A DNA stretch of 64,000 bases from Amoebophrya sp. A120 (lineage: Eukaryota > Sar > Dinophyceae > Syndiniales > Amoebophryaceae), in NCBI GenBank assembly GCA_905178155.1, contig CAJINV010000009.1, positions 1,961,373 through 2,025,372 on the forward strand. Reading direction: 5' to 3'. Positions 33,556-44,400 of this stretch are shown here, piece by piece; the stretch's first letter is position 1, and each line of letters starts with the position of its first letter. The position numbers and the translations under genes are program-made. Below the pieces are notes generated by a model. That model ran no database searches. It was given only the letters and a program-made list of their open reading frames with translations, and was not told the DNA's origin.

Positions 33556-34681
33556 CTTGCAACTCTTTCAAGAAAGACGGCTTCAAGAACGTGAAGATGA
33601 AAAAGAAGAACCGTCCGAGATGAGTACTTTACTTCATCAAATAGTTCAAATCTCTATCAGCAGGCTTGCTACTGTTGATTCATTTTCATGATACTGGATC
33701 TTTCAGTTACTTTCGCTTTGTTTGGCAACCTCGATCAACATGGCGGCCCTGCAAAGTTGGTATTGATCTTTCCGAAGCGCTTTTCTCTGCTGCAATTCGT
33801 CAGCAGCTGCAGCGCCGAGGTTATCGGTCAAATCGTTGCCCGATGGTCGCTCGTATTCATGTTCTTGAAAAGATACAGAAGATCTTCATCTTCCTGTGAA
33901 GACACCACTGTCACTTGTCGACGCACGATGAAACCAAGGAGGTAGCTGTCGAAGAACATATTACTTGTTGGTGGATGCATCGCCTTGCAGTCGTGGTTTT
34001 GCCGTCGTGGCGATGATTGTGCATTTAGTAGAAGTCGGGTTGTGCAACTGAATTGTATTTCAACATACCGTGCGAGGAATAGCACGGACGCTGTTGTGGG
34101 TAACAACAACTTCCGTGGCTGCGTGGCTCTTGGGGAGCCGTGTCATGCATGTATCGAAGGAAAAATCAAAATGTTGGGAAATGATGTTAGAATACTTGAT
34201 TGAACAAGTTGTTGAGTATTAGTCAGTGTGCTGGGTAAGCTCGTATGGAAAGCCATCAAACTGCGCAAAAGCGCTAACAATTTGACTGACTGCATATGCA
34301 TATCCTGGAAAATACCGTCCGAAAACAGCATCAGGAAACTTGAATTTAAGTTGAGGTTGGAACACAATGAAAAACTGAGTTTGCTGGAAAAAATAAGAAA
34401 TTCAAAAAAAAGATAAGTTTATGTTGGTGTGAGAATATTTCTGAAAGACAAAGAAAAAGAAAGAACAGAAACCGCAATGCGAGTGCTACTTTCCTACACA
34501 AGCATGCTGCTTATCTTGAAGATTCGATGTCAAAACGGCAAAGGCCAACTACGGGTAATTCCGTTGTCTGTAAATCATGGAACTTATGTGCAACATGAAT
34601 GGGGAGGGACCAAAAAGAGGCGGGGCTACCACCAAGCATTGTGAAAAAGAACGAGAACCCATGAAAGGTCACATCGTATTT
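33556..34681. other. Intergenic, no gene seen
   Basis: Only short frames on either strand. Promoter side of the LRR gene and 3' side of the membrane-protein gene. Confidence 0.5.
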
Positions 34682-35860
34682 TTACGTCATGACAATCGTG
34701 GACCGGCTCTTCTTCTTGTGTTTTTTCAGAATGTTGGTGGTGGCCTTGGTCAAAATTTCTCCGATGCTGGTGACTCGGTTCTGGATTTCAGTAACGTCAG
34801 CGGTTTGCACGTCGCCGGGGGCGGCGCCCGCAGTGGTAATGCCGTCGTCGTCGCCCATTTTGGTCTCTTCCATCTCCACCAGCTCCACTTCTTCCCCGGT
34901 GGCCGTGGTCAGCTTCTTGGACGACACAATCCGCTGCTGGTGGTTTTTCGGACCCTGCGGGGGCCCGGCAACATTTAGAAACGAACCTTCGGCAACATCC
35001 TGTTGGCCTGGTGCGGCTGCGTCCTTCCCGTCGTCCTGCGTGGAGGTGCTCACTTTCGACGCGGTACCAGCCGGAGCCGCGGCAGCCGCTTTGATCTTCC
35101 TGTCAGCTGCGCCGTCTACACGCGCGGGGTAATTCCCGTCTTCGTCGTGGTGCGCGATGTTATTGTACTCGTCCTCTGAGTTCGAGTACAAATCATCTTC
35201 ACGGACAACTTTCGTTCGCTTCATGTTCAGCAGCGTTTTCTTGGCAGCAGCGGAGGCGGGAACAGTGGTGCCAGTTCCAGCAGGGGAGCTTTTTGGTGTT
35301 TTGACCGGCACACTGCTTGTAGTTTTCGTCTTCACGGGCGGTTTGTTGCTCTTCGCCGCCTGCTGCACAATTGGGTCCTCGGACGACTCCTCTTCGTACA
35401 GTTCGTAGTCGTCGTCGTAAACCTGGTGGTACAGGGACGGAAAGAGAACGCGAAGGAAAATGCTCAAGGTCAGCGCACCAAAGAACACACCGAAAATAAT
35501 GTGCAAGGGATTCCACGACCTGATGAAGGAACACGTTTTGCAATTTTTGGTCTTTTTTGGTTGATAATTTCTCCGTCGATGTAGTCGTAGGTAGATTATT
35601 TGTGAGTATTCATTGTTGACGCAAAAAAGAGCTGGCTGCAAAGATGTAGATGCGTCTTTTTTCTGCCGTTCATAGCGATGCTGAAACTGAAAAACGAAAT
35701 TAGCAACCAAGAGTAGAGAAAACAAAAGTGCTGCTTACTTGAAAAGTGGCTCCCGCTTCTTCTTCTGCCCCCCAAACATCATTTCCTCGTCGTCGTCGCT
35801 TTTGCTCCGCAGTCCGCGCAGGCGGCCCTGTTGCTGGTTGTTCTCGAAGTCGGGCAGCAT
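34682..35860 (-). CDS. Single-span membrane protein with long acidic/Ala-Thr-rich tail
   Basis: Exons 35860-35739 and 35519-34682 give 319 residues (960 nt). The intron GTAAGC...TCAG joins REPLF-K-SWNPLHIIFG in frame. Residues 1-40 are short, charged and presumably cytosolic (SKSDDDEEMM, QKKKREPLF). One hydrophobic helix follows near 44-65 (LHIIFGVFFGALTLSIFLRV). The rest is disordered, with acidic clusters (YDDDYELYEEESSED, YSNSEDEY), Ala/Thr/Lys stretches and a basic end (LKKHKKKSRSTIVMT). There is no signal peptide, so the segment is probably a signal anchor. No family is recognised. Confidence 0.7.
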
Positions 35861-36395
35861 GGGTGCAGTCTTCTATCTAGAAGCGTACAAGATCACGAAG
35901 TAACGCAACGAAGAAAAGGACTCAGCAACGCTTTGTAATACAAAAGCAAGTTCAAGCTGTCGTGCAATCGCAACAAGCAATTAGTATTTTGAAAGTCGAA
36001 GTTATACTAGCCTTCTTGTACAGCAAGTATATTACAACACGAAATCTAGATTTCTACTCGTATGCAATGTTTTTGGACAGCAGGTAGAGCAGGTAATTAT
36101 TCGTGAAGTAGGTTCGGTTGCTGGATGTGTTTGTAGCGAGGAAGAAGATGAGTTTTCCAACACTTTTACCTGATGGGACAATTTCCGGTAGTTAGAGTTT
36201 TGAAGATGACTGGAGACTTTCATGATTCAAGCGCGTGCGGACGACAATGTGAACGAAAACTCACACAAGGTCAAGGATGAACGACGATAATTATGTGTAG
36301 ACTCAACGACAGGACGAGAGCTTAGACGAAGTGAAACTGAAACCACGACGATGCAATAATTTGACAACTGCTTCTAGTATCTACCTGTACTTGCC
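35861..36395. other. Intergenic, no gene seen
   Basis: 535 bp between two minus-strand genes; AT-rich, no motif recognised. Confidence 0.5.
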
Positions 36396-39300
36396 CTAAA
36401 CCTGAACCAGATCATTGGATTGGGAATAAAGCGAACAACCATGAACGACAACGATGTACAAACAAACAGTTTTCACAATACGCATTCTTGGCTCGACGAT
36501 ATAGTCACACGCAGCTGCACGATCTCTTACTCGGGCTGGTGCCCAAGTATCAAGCGTACGGAGGAGCTGCGCACTGCTGAAGCGTTGCTGTTTCTTGTGC
36601 TTCGTACATGTTGAATGCGACTTTATTTGCTTATTTTTCATTTCTTTTGTGCTTCTGCTTGTCCTGCTTTTTGACAAGTACTCTAGAGTTTTTTGATTAC
36701 GAGTCCATCGGACTGTCGCGGCGAGGCAGCAAGTCCGCAGAAATGCATTTTGCTTGTCAGGATCTGCTACCGGGCAAGACCCTGCGGCCGGCGTTCCCCA
36801 TGAGGACCCCCCTTGCGCTAGGTCGTTGTCCAACATCCTTTCTGAGGGAGTTGCTTCGGCGGGCGATGCCGATCTATTCACTGTGTCAGTTGTAGGTGTA
36901 GCAGAAGCAGCCTCGACTTGTCGAATTCTGCTTCCACCTTCGCGGTCCTCACTGTTCCTCTGTTCTGTACCGCTACCGCAACACGAGTGAAAGTCGTACG
37001 GCGGAGCGCGAACTAAGAGCGCCCACAGAAAGTCAAAAATCGGTGCGTATTCAAGATAGAGCTGTCGCCAGAACTGTAGCAGGGTCTCGATCTTGCTTCC
37101 CACTTCTTGACGATGCCGTGCGCCGCTGTCGTGCCCTTTTTCTTCGCCCATCGCGTTCGCGTTCTCCAGAAAAGGTGGCTCTATCACCGTTGTATAATTG
37201 TCCCTTCGTCGCCAAAACATGCGGTAGTAAAACGCTGCGCCGAGATCGCGAAAAAATGCAAGTCGTGGGCGGGTGTGGGACATCCAGCGATGGTACTTGG
37301 TACACATGAAGCTGCCTTGTTGATTTCCAACTCCGACATGCCCTGCGTCTTCCCTTGAAGCTGCAGCTATCCGAAGGTCCGAATTCGGTATTGCAACGAG
37401 AGCCTTGCTCATAAGTGCCCAAACGTCTTCTGCCTCGACATCATCTGCGTTTATCATTTTCATTCCGACGACAGTGTTCGTCTGCCCTTCGAAGCTAAAA
37501 TCGTGCCTGAGCAAGTCAGCATGTTCCTGCTCGACAAAACTGGTGACGACGGGGTTGCGGCTGTCAACATCCTCCACAGAGGACGCAGCAGCAGCACTGT
37601 TCGTCTTGTCTTCAAATTCCAACTCTGCAAGTACGCACTCCCTCTTCCATCTGCCAACGTCGTTGACTAAAAGCGCTTCGTACTCCCGGGCCGCTTTCTG
37701 TATCCAAACACCATCCAGAATTAGCGCAAGTTCGTCCTCCGCATTGATTTGCCGGATGTGGTGCAAAATGTTGAACATGTGCTCTATGTACTCCGCAAGG
37801 GCGGCCGCCATGGGCAGAATGCGCGTTGCCACTTGTTTTGCTTCTTGTGGAGGCTCGTTGGTAGTTTTACCCGAATCTTCATCTCCAACCTCAGATTCAA
37901 ACTCTGCATTGCCGCGCGCACCACATCGGCTGAGAATGGCTCGATCGTCGGGGTCGGCGCTACTTGCAGCTGCAACTTCCGTGATGTCAATCTCTGGGTT
38001 GTCGTAGCCGAGAAAACGTAGCTTGTCGGCAGCATACGCGTTCTCCAAAAGATCCGCAGCGATCGCGAGGTGGTGCTTTCGTTCTTCAACTGTGAGGAGG
38101 TCTGGGTAAGACACAGATGATGTTTTGCTTGCCTGAATGCGCAGCAATGCCGCGGTCGAGGCTTCGTGTTCGGCTTCATTCTTCTGGTTCTTGGGGGACC
38201 GACTTGCACCTTCCCTGTGGTCGCCGCCAAGATGCATCCCGATGTACGCCCCTGCGGCCCTCTCTTGTTGATGTGCCACTTTGACGTCCGAAAACTGCCG
38301 CTCCGCAGCTTGGTCTACCGCGTTTCGCCGATCCGCGGATGGTCCCGCGAGAAAAAGTGCACGAACCGAGTTGCTTTCCTCACCGTCGCTCCTGCGCCTG
38401 TCCACTTTCGCCGTCACGCATGTGAATCGGTAGTAAGTTTCGATCCACTGCACCTTCTGCATCTTCTCTTGCGTCGGCTTTTGTTTATCCGGGACCAGCG
38501 ACAGAAGCCACCTACCACGCTCGGAATCTTTTGGATCTCCGGGGCCACCAGCAGCAGGCGACGTCAGATATGCGTCGTGGGTACCCCGGTTGACAGTCGC
38601 TTTTTCGGTTATGTAACCGATGAAATTCTTCACGAAGTGAGTCCAACAAGTGCCATCCGTGTACTGATCCGTGCGTGTGGGGAGAGGAAACTGCAGGCTC
38701 TGGCTCAGGCGTTGTGGCACTAGACGAGGATAGTAGTCATCCGTCCACCCCGATATTCCGTCGGTCGCAGCAAAAGCGTTTTCTTGAGGCTGATGCGCAG
38801 TAAAAGCAGTAGTGGTCATCTTCGTCAGAACCACAATAGATCTGGCGTTGAAGGGGTCGCTGACCGCAAAACAGTTCACAAGTTTATTCGGCAACGAACA
38901 TGTGAATCGCGGATTTGTCTCAAAGATTACCTGCCGAGCTGCAATTCTTGTTTGGACTTGATTTTCTACCATGTGCCGCGCGGCTCCTCCCGCCACTGGT
39001 GCGAACGCCGACTGGCGAACGATTGATGCTATGGCTTCTGGGTGCGCTTGCTCTGGTGTCAGCACGACGCTGTCAACACTCGTCTCCTGGGACGAGGATG
39101 CAGGTGCAGGTCTCACCTCACGAAGAGACGTTCGTCGAACGGCTTCAGCCACAAACTCGTACGCGTTCTTCGCCCGCGAATCGAAGGGCTCGTGGTAAAT
39201 GTGGTCGACTGAAGCTGCTCTTCTTCCTCCAACCACGTCGTGACCGTTTCCGAGCTCAAGGCTCTTTCGGACGTCTGCTTCGTTCAGGAAAGCATCAAGC

Positions 39301-40856
39301 CAAAGGCAAACTTTGGGCTCCATTTCGTCTTCCAAGTCGCCAGCTGGTGCTGGCTCCTGCTCTGCGTCATCAATATCAGACGTTTCCTTTTTGCGCCACC
39401 AGGACGATTCCCTCCTGCTTGTGACGTGTTGCACGTGATCCCCACCCTCTTCGACGTAGAACGAGTTCCAGATATTCTTGCTAGTTCCCGCCGCAGGACA
39501 CTGCGCCGTCTGCGGTGAAAGCACGGCGATCGGCATGTCCTCCATGAAGTAAACCCCATGGCTCGGATGGACAAACCGCCACCAGAACGCGAGCGTCGCC
39601 CGATTTGCCAGGTATTCGTGCAGGCCGTCATCAATCAGGACGTCGAAGAAGAGCTGTTGGTGCGCTTCGCCATCTGCATTTCTCGAAAGCAGTGCTCGAC
39701 CGGCAAAATGATCCACTTCGGTTTTGTTGTAAGAATTCAATCTGTAGGGAATAATGTTGATGTTCTTGTTTCTGGTCTGTTTATCGGCAGGACCCTCAAG
39801 AACATTTACACTACCAGCCAGCACTTCGGATTGCGCAAAAATGTCCGCTCGGCACGCCTCCACCACTTTTTCGTCAATGTCGAAGCCGTACACTTTCGCA
39901 TTGGGGAAAAAATCGCTCCAAGCTCGCAACCCGCCACCAGGAGTGTAGCTGGAGAGCCAAGTTGTTACCGCGTCCTCGCGCTGCCTGTTCGCAGGATCTT
40001 TCGGTGCGGCACTTGTTCTGCGGTTTTCGTCGTCTAGTTTGCGAACTTCGATACCGGCGAACCGCTCGTAGCGTTGGGCACAATGACTCGGAAGTTGCGT
40101 GGTTGCGCCGTCAACATCCCCCGCCGGCGAGGCACTCGAATTCTTTCTCATTAATGCTTCCATCTCAGGCAGTGGATCCGTGAGCGGGCCAATGCCAACT
40201 TCGCCCACGAGCTTGACGTCACAGCGATGCAGCGGAAAGGATTTGCTGGGAGACAGAAACATCAAGTCGTACAGAAAACCGTAGTTGTGTTGCCGCGTGC
40301 CGCGATCAGAGCGATGGAAGTCGAAAAGTAAATTCATGATCCCATCGTTGTTGGTGTGCGGCCCTTCTTCTTCGCGGCGTCTGTCTTCGTTTGCACCGTG
40401 ATTCGAGCTACCTGTCGTGCCTGATGAAAAATCCGGTGTCGTGCGATGCCGATAATCCTTTGTCGCTCGTCCTTCGTGCTGGATAACGCTATTTGCAAAA
40501 TACCGCTCCAAGAACAGTCCCGCTTCACCGGGATAGGGATTTTTGTGCCCATTTGCATGCTGTTCCAAGCGTTCGTCACACTCTTGCTTCAACATTCGTC
40601 GAACGAGGGCGGCCTCGTCGAGAAAGTTCTGGAGCATGGTCCTGGTGAAGCATCCGCTCCGAACATGCCCTTCGATTCCGTAGTACGGAGGTGTGACAGG
40701 GGTCGTTGTTGTGGCGCTCGACCGATGCAAGCAAGAGACAACAACGAACAGGAACACGATGTTGCGCAACAATAAAGGCGACCGTGCTCGGTCTCGGAGA
40801 ACGACATGGGGAACTCCGGCCATGGCCGACATTTTGCTCGTCACTTCTTTGATCAT
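36396..40856 (-). CDS. Large secretory methyltransferase-like protein
   Basis: A single open frame of 1486 residues from ATG 40856. A hydrophobic stretch at about 33-48 (IVFLFVVVSCLHRSSA) suggests a signal peptide or anchor. Residues about 190-445 match a class I SAM methyltransferase of the sugar/natural-product O-methyltransferase kind: LVGEVGIG (216-223), GGGLRAWSDFFPNAKVYGFD (307-326), FDVLIDDGLHEYLANRATLA (404-423) and GVYFMEDM (434-441). The catalytic-loop D-D-G-x-H is intact. The remaining 1000 residues are Asp/Glu/Arg-rich with ordered patches (WTDDYYPRLVPQRLSQSLQF, WTHFVKNFIGYI, LAEYIEHMFNILHHIRQINA) and no family I recognise. Glycan or small-molecule methylation in the secretory pathway is inferred. 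The protein is far larger than stand-alone methyltransferases (about 250-400 residues). Confidence 0.7.
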   Translation of the reverse strand: MIKEVTSKMSAMAGVPHVVLRDRARSPLLLRNIVFLFVVVSCLHRSSATTTTPVTPPYYGIEGHVRSGCFTRTMLQNFLDEAALVRRMLKQECDERLEQHANGHKNPYPGEAGLFLERYFANSVIQHEGRATKDYRHRTTPDFSSGTTGSSNHGANEDRRREEEGPHTNNDGIMNLLFDFHRSDRGTRQHNYGFLYDLMFLSPSKSFPLHRCDVKLVGEVGIGPLTDPLPEMEALMRKNSSASPAGDVDGATTQLPSHCAQRYERFAGIEVRKLDDENRRTSAAPKDPANRQREDAVTTWLSSYTPGGGLRAWSDFFPNAKVYGFDIDEKVVEACRADIFAQSEVLAGSVNVLEGPADKQTRNKNINIIPYRLNSYNKTEVDHFAGRALLSRNADGEAHQQLFFDVLIDDGLHEYLANRATLAFWWRFVHPSHGVYFMEDMPIAVLSPQTAQCPAAGTSKNIWNSFYVEEGGDHVQHVTSRRESSWWRKKETSDIDDAEQEPAPAGDLEDEMEPKVCLWLDAFLNEADVRKSLELGNGHDVVGGRRAASVDHIYHEPFDSRAKNAYEFVAEAVRRTSLREVRPAPASSSQETSVDSVVLTPEQAHPEAIASIVRQSAFAPVAGGAARHMVENQVQTRIAARQVIFETNPRFTCSLPNKLVNCFAVSDPFNARSIVVLTKMTTTAFTAHQPQENAFAATDGISGWTDDYYPRLVPQRLSQSLQFPLPTRTDQYTDGTCWTHFVKNFIGYITEKATVNRGTHDAYLTSPAAGGPGDPKDSERGRWLLSLVPDKQKPTQEKMQKVQWIETYYRFTCVTAKVDRRRSDGEESNSVRALFLAGPSADRRNAVDQAAERQFSDVKVAHQQERAAGAYIGMHLGGDHREGASRSPKNQKNEAEHEASTAALLRIQASKTSSVSYPDLLTVEERKHHLAIAADLLENAYAADKLRFLGYDNPEIDITEVAAASSADPDDRAILSRCGARGNAEFESEVGDEDSGKTTNEPPQEAKQVATRILPMAAALAEYIEHMFNILHHIRQINAEDELALILDGVWIQKAAREYEALLVNDVGRWKRECVLAELEFEDKTNSAAAASSVEDVDSRNPVVTSFVEQEHADLLRHDFSFEGQTNTVVGMKMINADDVEAEDVWALMSKALVAIPNSDLRIAAASREDAGHVGVGNQQGSFMCTKYHRWMSHTRPRLAFFRDLGAAFYYRMFWRRRDNYTTVIEPPFLENANAMGEEKGHDSGARHRQEVGSKIETLLQFWRQLYLEYAPIFDFLWALLVRAPPYDFHSCCGSGTEQRNSEDREGGSRIRQVEAASATPTTDTVNRSASPAEATPSERMLDNDLAQGGSSWGTPAAGSCPVADPDKQNAFLRTCCLAATVRWTRNQKTLEYLSKSRTSRSTKEMKNKQIKSHSTCTKHKKQQRFSSAQLLRTLDTWAPARVRDRAAACDYIVEPRMRIVKTVCLYIVVVHGCSLYSQSNDLVQV

Positions 40857-41491
40857 GCTCCCTGCTTGGAATCATCGTGCAGTAGATCGTCGACGGCGTT
40901 GCGATCTCCATAGATCTTTTACACAGAAATGCACCACGTCAGATGAACCAAAGATGGATACACTATCGATCTACTGCTGCTGGATCTGGTTGCAGCAGCA
41001 GCGATAATCGCCTTCTCGCCGGAGCAGAACACCGAAGGACATTTGCATGTCATCTTGAGAGTAGAAACACTAGGTCTTGACTTCCGTCTGTCACTGTCGT
41101 GCCAGTCGATCACTCCGCCCCGGCGGTCCTTTTCACGTTGATTGTTTTGTAACTGTTGCTGAAAATGAAAATCGCGGGATGGCGTCGAGGAATAGCGGTA
41201 TTCATATGTAAGTCATAGTCATGAGAAGTAACGGATCATCTGGAGCTTCAAGCTTAGCTAGCTCGAGCTCAAGAGTGGGGGAAATAGGTCGTTGTAGCTC
41301 GTCACTTTCAAAAAAATACGATGAGAAAGGAGCTCGAGCTCAAGGTGCTCCTAAATGTGAGGTAACTAAGGATGGAAAAAACAAGATAAATTTAAGTTTT
41401 GTGCTGCAGCGCAGCTGCGCTTTATACTGGTAAAATAAACTTCTGACATTCGCATATCCACGTCGTCGAAATCGGTATCTCGACTTTATTT
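40857..41491. other. Intergenic with short GAGCTC-rich repeats
   Basis: CTCGAGCTCAAG occurs near 41262-41273 and again near 41332-41343. No gene seen. Confidence 0.4.
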
Positions 41492-44400
41492 CTAGAATTG
41501 AATCGCGAACTCCGGCTTTCGACCGTAGATCTTGAGCAGTACTTTGAGCAAAATCCACGTGCTAGAATGCAACACCTGCAGCTGCTCTGGCAAGAAATCA
41601 TCCACCAACACGTAGCACACCTCTCCGCTCTGTGCGATCCGGTGCGTCACAACGTAAAACCCGGCTGCGGGTGTGCCGGTGATTTTCTTTACGGTCTGCC
41701 GAAGTGCACGGAGCGCAAATCGCCAGTCGGCAATCTGTCGAGCCTTTTCTGCTTCATCTCCATCTGGACCTGCGCCTTCTGTTTCGTCGGTTGCTGAAGA
41801 TGAAGCTCCCTTCGTAGTGAAAAAGTTGGCGATATGCTGGATACCAGCATCGCTGTCGAAATCCGCGGGGATCTGTATGGTTTGGCTTCCTGAAAATTTT
41901 CCGCGTGGTGTCGGAGCTGAAACTACCGGTGGGGTGGCACTACTTTCGGTTTCTTTATTTTCACTATCGCCTGCTGGAGGGTCAACTACAGCTACTGTTG
42001 ATGATGATGTGGTGTAACTGCCTACTTCCGAGACCCGGAGCCACTTGGTCCTGCTGTTCCCACTACTACTCCTCGCAGGCGTGTCAAAAACGGAGTGGTT
42101 AAATTCTGTGTCGACAAATTTCGCGGCAACATGGCTGTTGCTGCTCGCCGTTGTTACTATTGCCGCTGTGAGCAAATCACTCGGGTTGGATTTAAATGCG
42201 ACCATCAAGGGGCCCGTCCTCTGTATTTGGTCCAACAAAGGCTCCAAAGTCATATCCTGATCGCCTAACTTCGCAAGCCACTCCTCCACCGACTGGTATT
42301 TCTCCCACTTCTCCGCACTACGGTTGAATATTTCGACGGGGAGATCTTTCTTTCTCTGCATCGCGCTGATGCCAAGTATGTTCTTGCTACTTCCGCTCGT
42401 TGCCTGCACCGTTTTTGCGTACAAGCTATGCGGTCGCTCTTCAAAGCGAAAACACAAGTCGCTGATCAGCTGCCGCTCCTCGATGACGGGGATCCCCTCG
42501 CCTGTTATCGTGATACCACCGACAGTCGCATCGTTCGCCGACGCACCAAGTGGCGTTTCGCCTGTTGAGGTGCTTGAAATTTGGCTTTGCTGGTGGAGAA
42601 TTGTTCCAGCGCCCTCGGTGCTTTCTTGTTGAGTGTTCTCGTCTACTGGTGCACCCGTCGACGCAGGAGCACCACCATCCTTTGGGTGTAGATTTTCTGG
42701 CTGCTCCACCGGCGCCGCCTTGTTGATGCTCAGGAGCGTGTCTGCTTGCCACTGCTCTTCGACCATATCTTTCTTTTCCGCCTCGGTTTTCGGCGGGGGG
42801 AAGTGCACCAAGTTTTGCTGCAACGCAAACTGCTTCGCCTCATAGTGCGTCAGGTGCTCCAACAGTGGGAGAGCGGATTTCTCCGCCTTGTTGCGCGAGT
42901 TTGACGGAGAAGATGATGATCCGCCTGCTCCCCCGCTCGGACTGCCGCTCCCGGAGCTGCTGCCACCCCTGATATTTAGGCTGATTTGCTTATAGAATTT
43001 CAATAAGTCGTCATCGAGCACGATACGATTGAAAGTCGGGAGGCCAAACAGACAGCTCGCATCCGGGTTGAGCTCTTGAATCATCAAAGGGTTTTTTTTG
43101 TAATCTCGATCCCCCAGCAGGTAGACTCCGAGTCGAGATCCGACGCGGAACGTCGCATTTCCAGCGTTCGCTGGCATCAACGCACTGCAGTCGATGTTGG
43201 GGGAAAGTTTGTCGATTTGAATTTCAACCGGATTACCGTCGTTGTTATTGTCGGCGGAAGGAAGTTCCTTGATCAGAATACTGTTCTTCGTCATGTTGTT
43301 GGAAACAAAAAGTTGCACATTGGGATTGTTAGTCGTCGCAGCCCCCGCTAGTTGATGCTCTTTCGACGACGATGTACTCTTCATTTGATGAGGCGACTGC
43401 TGCTGGTCTGCCACGTTTTTGTTCGACGGCGCGCCGCTCTCCGAGCGATTATCTTGTCCCCCTGGGTAGATAACCGACGTCGGGAAGAGTTTTTCCAAAT
43501 TCTCGCGTTCCCAGTTGCCGCTGTCTTCGTTGTAATACCTCAGCGAGTTCCTCTCGCGCTGCTGGAGCGCGAGGGAGCGCTCCTTCAACTCCAAGGCGAT
43601 GGGCTCCGGGCCGTGCGGGAAGTAGCTGGTATCCGGGACGTCGCGTCGCAGAAAATCATCCAGGCACTTGAAAGTGATTTCAGTCTCAAGCTTCATGTAC
43701 TTGTCCCATTGCTTGCCAGTGGAAAAGTACGATAACGCACGCTCCTGTTCCTTGCGGTCCTCGTTGTCATCATCTTCAGTGGCATCGTTGGCGTTTTCCA
43801 GGGGGGCTTCTTCTTTTACTACGGGCTCCCCATTTTCGTCAAGTTCGGGGTCCGCTGGTTCCACCGCTTCGTTTTCTTCATCATCTGCAGGTGCTCCCCC
43901 TGGCCGAAATTTCACGCCGGAAGTCGCGCCGTTGGACGAACCGTTCAAGCCGTATCCACAGAAAAAGACCCATCCACATCCATTTTTTGCATGACAAACA
44001 CAGGACTTTATGTATGTCTATGTTTTGCATGACAAATTGGATGTGGATGGGTGTTTTTTCCTGGATAAGCCGAAGCCTGGAACCAGCGGCCCCGCGGCGT
44101 TGCGATAGAACTCCAAGTCTTTCTTCAAGTCGCTGGGGTTCCTGTATCCTATGTAAAAACGTCCCCACACCATAGTCAAGATGGGAAGTCTGCAAGACAA
44201 ATTTTCTTGCTTTGGGAGTTCTGCATGACAAGTTTCCACCTGCAGTGTAGTACTGGCTAGGAAGGAAAGCCGCATGACAAAGCCACTTTTCTATCCTGTT
44301 TACAGCATTACAAATGTCAAAACACGACTGAAAATGCCTCCCATGGAGATGCGCATTACAGATGTTCCTGCCCTTGCGCATTTGCATGACAACTCTGGGG

